Below the pieces are notes generated by a model. It ran no database searches. It was not told where the DNA came from and worked only from the letters and a program-made list of their open reading frames with translations. The position numbers were made by a program, and so were the translations under genes. Below, in pieces: positions 17,889 through 24,347 of a stretch of 64,000 bases of DNA (its first letter is position 1; each line of letters opens with the position of its first letter). The DNA is from Paenalcaligenes sp052103955 (GTDB lineage Bacteria > Pseudomonadota > Gammaproteobacteria > Burkholderiales > Burkholderiaceae_B), in the NCBI GenBank assembly GCA_052103955.1, contig JBQELO010000003.1:124001-188000 (forward strand). The letters are read 5' to 3'.

Positions 17889-19196
17889 TTAGTTCCCCAT
17901 GATTTCGTTGAATGGCACGCCCTCTTCTGTAACTTTAGCGTTAGAAAGTACGTGTTCAACCACGTTATCTTCCAGCACTACAGCTTCGATCTCAGCGCGA
18001 CGTTGACGATCTGACAGGTAGTATGTCACAACCTGAGCGGGTTGTTCGTAGTTCTGAGCAAACTCTTCAATACGAGCACGAACCTGTTCTGGTTTAGCTT
18101 GCAATTCAGCCGCTTTAACCAGCTCAGACAGCAACAGACCCAAACGTACACGACGCTCGGCTTCTTCTTTGAAGCTATCTTCAGGGATAGGGAAGTTTTC
18201 AGCGTTAGGCAAACCACGTGCTTTCAACTCTTCACGAGTGGCAGCGATACGGTTTTGTACTTCTGCGTCGATCAAAGCTTTAGGCAATTCGAATGTAGCG
18301 GCACCAGCCAATGCATCCATTACGCTTGCTTTAGTACGAGCCTGCACGCGAGCTTTAACTTCACGCTCAACGTTGCTACGGATGTCTGCTTTCAGCGCTT
18401 CTACATCGCCTTCAGCTTGACCCAGCATTTTTGCAAACTCAGCGTTCATTTCTGGCAGAACAGCTTCAGCTACTTCTGTTACTGTGATCTCGAATTGTGC
18501 TGTTTTACCAGCAACTTCGGTGCCACCGTAATCAGCAGGGAATGCCAGCGGGAAGGTTTTCTCTTCACCAGCTTTCATGCCTTGCACAGCAGTTTCGAAC
18601 TCAGGCAACATACGGCCTTCGCCCAATACGAAGGAGAAACCTTCAGCGGTACCACCATCAAAAGCTACGTCATCAATCGTGCCTTTGAAATCCAATGTAA
18701 CGCGATCGCCGTCTTGAGCAGCGCGATCAGCGCGAGCTTCAAATTGGGCACGCTGCTTACGCAGGATATCAATAGTCGTTTGGATTTCGTCGTCGCCAAC
18801 ATCTGCTGTGCTACGTGTAATTTCCAAAGTAGACAGATCTGGCACAGCCACTTCTGGGTACACTTCGAACGTAGCGCTAAATGCCATAGTACCTTCAGCA
18901 GGCTCGCCCTCTTTGGGCTCGATGCTAGGAGTACCAGCAACGCGTACATCAGCAGTTTTCAGAGCTGCGTCCAACGCTTTGCCTAATTCGGTATTGATCA
19001 CATCGTAACGGACGCTAGGACCGTGGCTGCGCTCAATCATGGCTAGTGGTGCTTTACCGGGGCGGAAGCCCTGAATTTTTGCAGTACGCGCCACACGTTT
19101 AAGTTGTGCCTGGACTTCTTTTTCGACATCGGCCACCGAAACGACCAAATCGACACGGCGCTCCAAACCGGACAGAATTTCAACCTCGGGCTGCAT
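17889..19196 (-). CDS. tig: trigger factor, ribosome-associated chaperone
   Basis: A 435-aa chaperone and peptidyl-prolyl isomerase that binds nascent chains at the ribosome exit. The N-terminal ribosome-binding signature is FRPGKAPLAMIE (residues 44-55), the central FKBP-type domain includes DRVTLDFKGTIDDVAFDGG, and a long helical C-terminal domain follows. Length matches E. coli (432 aa). First gene of tig-clpP-clpX, the usual order in proteobacteria. Confidence 0.97.
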   Translation of the reverse strand: MQPEVEILSGLERRVDLVVSVADVEKEVQAQLKRVARTAKIQGFRPGKAPLAMIERSHGPSVRYDVINTELGKALDAALKTADVRVAGTPSIEPKEGEPAEGTMAFSATFEVYPEVAVPDLSTLEITRSTADVGDDEIQTTIDILRKQRAQFEARADRAAQDGDRVTLDFKGTIDDVAFDGGTAEGFSFVLGEGRMLPEFETAVQGMKAGEEKTFPLAFPADYGGTEVAGKTAQFEITVTEVAEAVLPEMNAEFAKMLGQAEGDVEALKADIRSNVEREVKARVQARTKASVMDALAGAATFELPKALIDAEVQNRIAATREELKARGLPNAENFPIPEDSFKEEAERRVRLGLLLSELVKAAELQAKPEQVRARIEEFAQNYEQPAQVVTYYLSDRQRRAEIEAVVLEDNVVEHVLSNAKVTEEGVPFNEIMGN

Positions 19197-19435
19197 TAGA
19201 GACCTATTTGAGTGAGTTAGTGAATCAAAAATAATCGGTTATTTTACCGGAAAGCCGCCTTCAATAACCGGCCAACCCTCTATTCAATAGCAAGCATAGT
19301 ACCTATGTCTAGCAATTTTTTAAGGTAAATCGGAAGATTGTACGCATAGAGAGCCATGCATACAATCACTGGCTACTCGCTTTGCCCTCCATTTTTACTT
19401 AGTTTTACCCACCACCGCTGGTGAGATAAAAACAC

Positions 19436-19464
19436 TTGCAAAAAAATAAAAGGCATTCTATACT
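19436..19464 (+). promoter_or_regulatory. sigma-70 promoter of tRNA-Leu
   Basis: TTGCAA, 17-base spacer and TATACT, ending 16 bases before the mature tRNA 5' end. Spacing and sequence are close to ideal. Confidence 0.8.
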
Positions 19465-19480
19465 TCAATGCTTGTTTGAA

Positions 19481-19565
19481 GCGAACGTGGCGGAATTGGT
19501 AGACGCACCAGGTTTAGGTTCTGGCGCCGAGAGGTGTGGGAGTTCGAGTCTCCCCGTTCGCACCA
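19481..19565 (+). tRNA. tRNA-Leu (UAG)
   Basis: An 85-base class II tRNA with acceptor arms GCGAACG/CGTTCGC, the D-loop segment TTGGTAGACGC, anticodon loop TTTAGGT (anticodon UAG), a long variable arm (GCCGAGAGGTGT), the T-arm GTTCGAGTC and an encoded CCA end. It reads CUN leucine codons, mainly CUA. Monocistronic, with promoter upstream and terminator downstream. Confidence 0.98.
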
Positions 19566-19574
19566 ACAGATTGA

Positions 19575-19608
19575 AAAAGCATTGATTCATTGAATCAGTG
19601 CTTTTTTT
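19575..19608 (+). terminator. terminator of tRNA-Leu
   Basis: AGCATTGATTCA-TTGAATCAGTGCT stem-loop flanked by an A-run and seven Ts, ten bases after the tRNA. Confidence 0.88.
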
Positions 19609-19681
19609 ATTTCTGCTCTCTATTTTCATTACCTGCTGATGCGGTAAACGCCGTTAGCCTCGCAACGGCCAACACGGAACG

Positions 19682-20239
19682 CTACTTACCGGCGATTGTC
19701 ACGGTGATCTGACTTTCACTCACCGAGTACTCTTCCGCTAAAGCACTAATGGCTTCGTTAAGCGTTAGCTTCAACAGAGGCCTTTCTATCCACCTTCCCG
19801 CATACTTGTCCTCATCCAGCATTCGTATCAGCTGATCTTCACCAGTCAGCATTCGCTGTTGCGATGAAAACCCTGCAAGCGCAGGCGAGTCCTCACAGGT
19901 CACCTCTAGCTTTCTTTTGACTTGATAATAAAGCATGACCGAAAAGTTCCCGCTATCGTCCTCCTCGTTTTCTTTAGCGCCCAAGAAAACACACGCCCTC
20001 TCTAGCTCCGCCACCACAGAGTCACCTTGCTTAGTGCTAAAAAACACATAGCCTATTTCGGTAAACTCCAATGGGTCTAAGGCCGTATTCTGTAGAAAAC
20101 TGGGCAGATTACGACTCACCTTTAACTCAACAGTACCCTCCCAGCGTTCTAGGTACCCATTCATCTCCTCAGGCTCACACACCACCATCAACCCTTTGAG
20201 ACCTTGTTTTCTTGCGCCAATCGCCCAATAAAAAACCAT
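19682..20239 (-). CDS. hypothetical protein, 185 aa
   Basis: I do not recognise this family. The 185-aa product (MVFYWAIGARKQGLKGL...) is acidic, has no clear signal peptide or membrane segment, and contains alternating hydrophobic stretches such as LKGLMVVCEP and FSVMLYYQVKRKLEV that look like beta strands, followed by a C-terminal helix rich in Ala/Glu (LNEAISALAEEYSVSES). It stands alone, with no operon partner and no strong Shine-Dalgarno sequence before the ATG at 20239. Its length makes it more likely real than chance. It could be an accessory gene. Confidence 0.5.
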   Translation of the reverse strand: MVFYWAIGARKQGLKGLMVVCEPEEMNGYLERWEGTVELKVSRNLPSFLQNTALDPLEFTEIGYVFFSTKQGDSVVAELERACVFLGAKENEEDDSGNFSVMLYYQVKRKLEVTCEDSPALAGFSSQQRMLTGEDQLIRMLDEDKYAGRWIERPLLKLTLNEAISALAEEYSVSESQITVTIAGK

Positions 20240-20580
20240 AATAAAGCCATCCCAAAAAACAGCTAAAACATACTAGCTGTAGTGCCCCCCCTACTTCCAT
20301 TACCTCTGAAATTAGCAGCTTCCTCGCTGGGATATGTCATTCTTACCTACAAAATGTAAAGCTCTTATGCGGAGATCCACGCCCCCGTCACAATCTCCCC
20401 CGCAAAGTAATTAGTTTCAAAGTTCTTTACATATGCGTTACTAGTCAAAATCACACTGGCACAAAAAACCCCGCAAAGGCCATAACCCTTGCGAGGTAGA
20501 GTATTCATCCATTGACTGCCATCAACAGAACACAAGAAATCGTTTTACCTCACACACCAGGCATAAAAAAAGCTTGGCAT
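20240..20580. other. 341-base gap with one orphan hairpin
   Basis: No convincing gene. A GC-rich stem (minus strand CCTCGCAAGG...CCTTTGCGGGG followed by TTTTTT, about 20465-20497) has terminator form. It lies too far from the 84-aa gene, which already has its own terminator at 20565-20591. Confidence 0.5.
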
Positions 20581-20591
20581 CTAGCCAAGCT
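20565..20591 (-). terminator. terminator overlapping the stop of the DUF1488-like gene
   Basis: Minus-strand AGCTTGGC-TAGAT-GCCAAGCT followed by a run of Ts. The TAG stop codon of the gene lies in the loop. Confidence 0.85.
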
Positions 20592-20835
20592 CACTTTCAC
20601 GTACCCAAAACGGCTCTTTAGCCCCCTGCTTGTACTTTCGCAGTACCACCTTATGAATCGCCGCACGGTGCTCATTATAGGCATCCAAACAGCTCTCTTC
20701 CCCAACCCACTTACCTGCCAACGCTTCCAGTGCATTCAGGGATACATTCCCCAATACGCGCTCGCCTACATCCGTCAAAAAAGAAAACGCCACGCCTGAT
20801 GGGTTAACTCTGTACTCAGCAAACTCAATATCCAT
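20581..20835 (-). CDS. small DUF1488-like protein, 84 aa
   Basis: An 84-aa soluble protein. The segment VSLNALEALAG followed by CLDAYNEHRAAIHKVVLRKY resembles the pattern of DUF1488 proteins (an early ALE motif, then a helix with F/Y-x2-x-R-x2-I), though identity is modest and the call is tentative. No function is known for that family. It is monocistronic, and its stop lies inside a terminator hairpin. Confidence 0.55.
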   Translation of the reverse strand: MDIEFAEYRVNPSGVAFSFLTDVGERVLGNVSLNALEALAGKWVGEESCLDAYNEHRAAIHKVVLRKYKQGAKEPFWVRESELG

Positions 20836-21270
20836 TTTGCCCTCTTGTAATTATGCAAATAAAAAATCTACTGATTTTTCTGCCTTGCTACAACGTAGGA
20901 GCTTGATGCCACTGCTCCGCTCAAAACGACTTGAACTTCTTTAGCCTGACCCGGACTGTAACCATGCAACCGCTTGGCCCAACCCCTGTGTGAGATCCAA
21001 CTAAGTCTAGCAGCATAACGAAGAAATATTACAGAATATATGCAACTAAACAATTACAACGACTGCTTAGCTACGCCCACCAAGAGCCCCCAACAGCCAT
21101 CAAACCGCCCATTTCTCCTAGGGGAATAGCTTATAAAGCATCCCAAGAAGCACTCTCTATCCCCACCGCCTACTCAGCACTAACCCCTAGCTAGAATCGC
21201 ATCAACATTACAACAAGCAACACACAATGTGACGACAAGCGATAAAAAACCGAACCGCTTTCGCAGACGT
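20836..21270. other. 435-base gap without a supported gene
   Basis: An open frame of 61 codons (20868-21053, minus) has no good ribosome binding site and no recognisable product. No promoter, repeat or RNA element stands out. Confidence 0.4.
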
Positions 21271-21966
21271 TTAACCCTGCACACCTAGTAAGGCCAACAG
21301 TTCAGTTAAATGCGCTATTTCATACGTAGGCCGCACCGCTGTCGTATTTTTTACCGCAGCAGGATTAAACCAGCAGCTAGAAATAGAAAAATTATTTCCA
21401 CCCAAAATATCGGCGTCCAATCTATCGCCAATAATCAGCGTTGAATCGTTGTTAAAGACCTTTGCCTGACCCACAGCAAAATCAAACAGCCTCGTATCAG
21501 GTTTGGCGTACCCACACGCTTCTGAGGATGCCAAAAAAGAAATATAGGGTTGCAAACCGGCATTCACCACTCGCTGACGCTGCACAAGCTCAAAACCATT
21601 GGTAATCACACCCACCTCACCCACCGCCGCTAGCGCCTTGCACACCTCTACAGCGCCATCCACCAAGGCCACATGCTCAGCTAAACCTTGCAAATACAAC
21701 TGGTTCGCTTGCTCAGCATCCATGCTCAGCCCATGCTTAGCAAAAGTACGCGTAAAACGCTCTACTTTTAACTGATCCCTAGACACCAAGCCCTGCTCAA
21801 ACTGTTTCCATAACCCGCTGTCTATCTCGAGAAAGTCTGCAAACACCTGCTCGGGGGAGAGAACTGGACCAGACGCACTCAACATCCGCCTAAACGACCA
21901 CGCGTTTGAAGCAGAAAAGTCAAAGAGGGTATCATCCAGATCGAAAAGGAAAAGGCGGTATTTCAT
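21271..21966 (-). CDS. yjjG: YjjG-type HAD noncanonical pyrimidine nucleotidase
   Basis: A 231-aa haloacid-dehalogenase phosphatase. Motif I is FLFDLDDTLFDF (residues 6-17), motif II VITNGF (about 117), motif III YAKPDTRLF (about 155) and motif IV IIGDRLDADILGG. These features and the length match YjjG, which dephosphorylates noncanonical and canonical pyrimidine (and some purine) 5'-nucleotides and so cleans up modified bases. Stand-alone gene. Confidence 0.82.
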   Translation of the reverse strand: MKYRLFLFDLDDTLFDFSASNAWSFRRMLSASGPVLSPEQVFADFLEIDSGLWKQFEQGLVSRDQLKVERFTRTFAKHGLSMDAEQANQLYLQGLAEHVALVDGAVEVCKALAAVGEVGVITNGFELVQRQRVVNAGLQPYISFLASSEACGYAKPDTRLFDFAVGQAKVFNNDSTLIIGDRLDADILGGNNFSISSCWFNPAAVKNTTAVRPTYEIAHLTELLALLGVQG

Positions 21967-22041
21967 TCAACGTCACAGCCTATAAAGTACAGAAACCACA
22001 TCACACCACTACTAGGTAGTTTAGCAATCACTGCCACGAAC

Positions 22042-22076
22042 AAAAAAGCGAGGCTTCATAACACAGAAGCCCCGCT
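22042..22076 (-). terminator. terminator of first cold-shock gene
   Basis: Minus-strand AGCGGGGCTTC...GAAGCCTCGCT followed by six Ts, 39 bases after the stop. Confidence 0.85.
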
Positions 22077-22114
22077 ATCGTATTTATGCCTATACGCCCT
22101 AAGGCTATAGGCTT

Positions 22115-22327
22115 TTACAGCAATGTGATTTTTGTCGCACATGGGCCTTTTTGGCCCTGCCCAACCACGTATGACACGCGTTGATTTTCCTCTAACGTAC
22201 TTTGCGACCCGTTACTTTGGATTTCACTGTGATGTGCAAAAAGGTCCTTCCCCCCATTTTCCGGCATGATAAAACCAAAGCCCCTGTCGTTGTCGAACCA
22301 TTTCACAATACCAGTTTCTATTTTCAA
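22115..22327 (-). CDS. cold-shock protein, CspA family (TTG start)
   Basis: A 70-aa cold-shock domain protein that binds single-stranded RNA and DNA. RNP-like motifs DRGFGFI and DLFAHHSEI are present. The start is a TTG at 22327 (TTGAAAATAGAAACTGG) preceded by AGGAAA; the frame extends 11 codons further without a ribosome binding site. The paralogue at 30787 uses the same TTG and near-identical leader (AGGAAAGACATTG). Some positions differ from that paralogue (SNGSQSTLEEN), so it is the more divergent copy. Confidence 0.92.
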   Translation of the reverse strand: MKIETGIVKWFDNDRGFGFIMPENGGKDLFAHHSEIQSNGSQSTLEENQRVSYVVGQGQKGPCATKITLL

Positions 22328-22521
22328 TGTATTTCCTAAATAATGAGAAAAATTTCTCAAGCTAACTATGACAGAAATGCGGCACTAAAGATACCCATCA
22401 CCGAACACCACGCTAGTTTCGCCCACCCAACCGCTCAGCCTGAACCACCGACGGTTGACGCCTGCTAAAACTTAAATCTACTATTTACTATATATTTCAT
22501 AACTAAACTAAGGAGACCATT

Positions 22522-23028
22522 GTGCAGGTGCCCATGACCAAAGCGAAAACCGGCGTACTTCGCTACTTAGAAGACTTCAAGGTAGGTGAGCAGATTGAAA
22601 CCGAAACCTTCGCCCTCACTCGAGACAACATTGTTGCCTTTGCCGAGGAATATGATCCCCAAGACATGCACATAGATGAGGAGTTGGCTAAAGGCACCAT
22701 TTTTGGTCAATTGGTGGGCAGCGGTTGGCAAACCCTATTAATCACCCTGAAGCTGATCCTAAACTCTAAACGCTTTGGTGACACGCCATTAATTGGCGCC
22801 GGCTTTAAAGATGTACGCTTCCACCACCCCTCGTACCCTGGAGACAGCCTACACGTTTGCGCGGAGATTATGGATATACGCCCATCCAAGAACAAAGCTG
22901 ACCGTGGCTTAATGGATGTATACGTCACCACCAAAACCACCACCGGTACCGTGCTCATTACTCAGACGTGGACGCTTGCGCTACCTACCAAAGCCAGCAT
23001 CGTCGCCACAGAATCTGCCGAGAACTAG
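22522..23028 (+). CDS. MaoC-like (hotdog-fold) dehydratase
   Basis: A 168-aa hotdog-fold protein with the R-hydratase signature in FAEEYDPQDMHIDEE and GLVGSGW-type (QLVGSGWQTL) context, typical of MaoC/PhaJ-like enoyl hydratases and of the related acyl-CoA-binding hotdog proteins. The catalytic Asp and His of the hydratase motif are seen at DPQDMH. The GTG at 22522 follows AAGGAG; an ATG four codons later is an alternative. Stand-alone, so its substrate is not indicated by context. Confidence 0.82.
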   Translation: MQVPMTKAKTGVLRYLEDFKVGEQIETETFALTRDNIVAFAEEYDPQDMHIDEELAKGTIFGQLVGSGWQTLLITLKLILNSKRFGDTPLIGAGFKDVRFHHPSYPGDSLHVCAEIMDIRPSKNKADRGLMDVYVTTKTTTGTVLITQTWTLALPTKASIVATESAEN

Positions 23029-23064
23029 CTTATAGCAAACAGCCACACCGGCCCACGCACCGCA

Positions 23065-23098
23065 CAAAAAAGCCCGTTGGCCTATACACCAACGGGCG
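23065..23098 (-). terminator. terminator of YpeA-like gene
   Basis: Minus-strand GCCCGTTGGTGTATAGGCC-AACGGGC-type stem followed by six Ts, 47 bases after the stop of the gene at 23145. Confidence 0.85.
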
Positions 23099-23144
23099 AC
23101 ACCTAGTATGGGCCTAACAGGCTAGGCGTTAATGGCTCACCCTA

Positions 23145-23573
23145 TTAGTCATCCGCAATTAATCTACGCCCCAAGCTCACCACATCATCTTGCGTGTAGC
23201 CCAGTTCGGCATAAAACTTCAACACCTTCACATTACTGCTGCGCACTAGCAGGTTAATTTTTGGGCATCCCCGTGCAATAAGCAGTTGCTCGGCCTCGTG
23301 CATCAGCTGTTTACCATAAGATAAACGCTGAAAAGCAGGATCAACAGCTACGTAGCACACCCAGCCCCTGTGCCCATCAAACCCCACCATCGCCGTAGCA
23401 ATCAGTTGCTCACCCTCTACCCCCACCAGAAAAAGCTCCGGTTGCTCGGTAAGCTTACGAGCAATGTCTTTACGTGGGTCATTCCATGGGCGCGTTAAAC
23501 CACATGCCTCCCAAAGCGCAATAACGGCAGACTCATCGGCTGGCTGATAAGCACGTATATCCATAATTTTCAT
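23145..23573 (-). CDS. ypeA: GNAT acetyltransferase, YpeA type
   Basis: A 142-aa Gcn5-related N-acetyltransferase. The regions LWEACGLTRPWNDPRKDI, GFDGHRGW, and LLIARGCPKINLLVR closely follow the E. coli YpeA pattern, including LSYGKQL at the acetyl-CoA-binding loop. YpeA proteins act as protein lysine acetyltransferases in E. coli. The ATG at 23573 (MKIMDIRAYQ) is preferred, with 23564 an alternative; the longer frame is Cys/Tyr-rich and unlike the family. Confidence 0.82.
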   Translation of the reverse strand: MKIMDIRAYQPADESAVIALWEACGLTRPWNDPRKDIARKLTEQPELFLVGVEGEQLIATAMVGFDGHRGWVCYVAVDPAFQRLSYGKQLMHEAEQLLIARGCPKINLLVRSSNVKVLKFYAELGYTQDDVVSLGRRLIADD

Positions 23574-23713
23574 TCTATAAAGTGGGTAGCAAAAACCACC
23601 GCAACAATAGCGGCTGTAGGTGATGACGACTATAAACAAATACAGATAGCTTCGTTAGATAGACCTATTTTTTGCTAAATATGACACCCTAGCAACCTTA
23701 TGCGTCATAGCTA

Positions 23714-24178
23714 TTACTCTAACTCTTTGGACGCTTTTTGAGGTGCGCGTATAGCGCTCGCCGCTTTACTCAAACCAACAGACAACTGCGCTTGCTCATC
23801 AACGCTAAACTGCTTAAGAAAGAACTCGGAGACAGTGGATTCATATACCACCCACATTTTTTTTCGTAGCTCGCGACCTTTAGTAGTAATCGTGGCAAAC
23901 GCCGCCCTACCGTCTTCCGCAGAGCGAGCCCGCGTCACCAGCCCCTCGTCTTGCAGCCTATCAATCAACCTCGTTAAGTTGTAGCGCTCTATGGCGAGCT
24001 TATCGGCCAGTTCATGCATACGGCGGGTTCCTTCTGGCCCACTCTCCAGCCCCCACAACACGTCATACCACGCATAGTTTGGGAGTTTTTCTGCAGCCAA
24101 ACGTCGTTCAATTTCCCTAATCATTAAACGATGTGTGCGCACAAACGAGTACCAAAGATCCGGTTCACCGGCAGCCAT
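23714..24178 (-). CDS. MarR-family transcriptional regulator
   Basis: A 154-aa winged-helix MarR regulator with the DNA-recognition region (MHELADKLAIERYNLTRLID) and wing (DEGLVTRARSAEDGRAA). The start at 24178 (MAAGEPDLWYSF) has AAGGAG seven bases upstream; longer versions lack one. It is divergent from the AceE-like gene, with a 31-bp inverted repeat in the shared promoter region that is the likely operator. Such regulators usually sense a small phenolic or acidic ligand; the ligand here is unknown. Confidence 0.9.
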   Translation of the reverse strand: MAAGEPDLWYSFVRTHRLMIREIERRLAAEKLPNYAWYDVLWGLESGPEGTRRMHELADKLAIERYNLTRLIDRLQDEGLVTRARSAEDGRAAFATITTKGRELRKKMWVVYESTVSEFFLKQFSVDEQAQLSVGLSKAASAIRAPQKASKELE

Positions 24179-24235
24179 AGCCCTACTCCTTTTCATGATT
24201 TTGATCACAGACACAATTTTAACTGACGAATTAAC

Positions 24236-24266
24236 GATTGCAAATGCTATGATTGCATTTGCAATC
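24236..24266. promoter_or_regulatory. candidate MarR operator, 31-bp palindrome
   Basis: Perfect 12-base arms GATTGCAAATGC and GCATTTGCAATC around a 7-base spacer, midway between the divergent marR-type and aceE-like genes. Confidence 0.8.
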
Positions 24267-24347
24267 CATAGCGGATACCCCGTAGGTTTGTCGGAACAAG
24301 CCAACTCATGGCTTGCGTAACAGATTGATTATTCTAGGAGATATGCC

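Noticed and set aside
18042..18986. Long open frame opposite tig (314 codons)
   Set aside because: It is an antisense shadow of a strongly supported trigger factor gene; no ribosome binding site or domain.
20868..21053. 61-codon frame with WISHRGWAKRLHGY
   Set aside because: No ribosome binding site, no known family; left as an open question and not called a gene.
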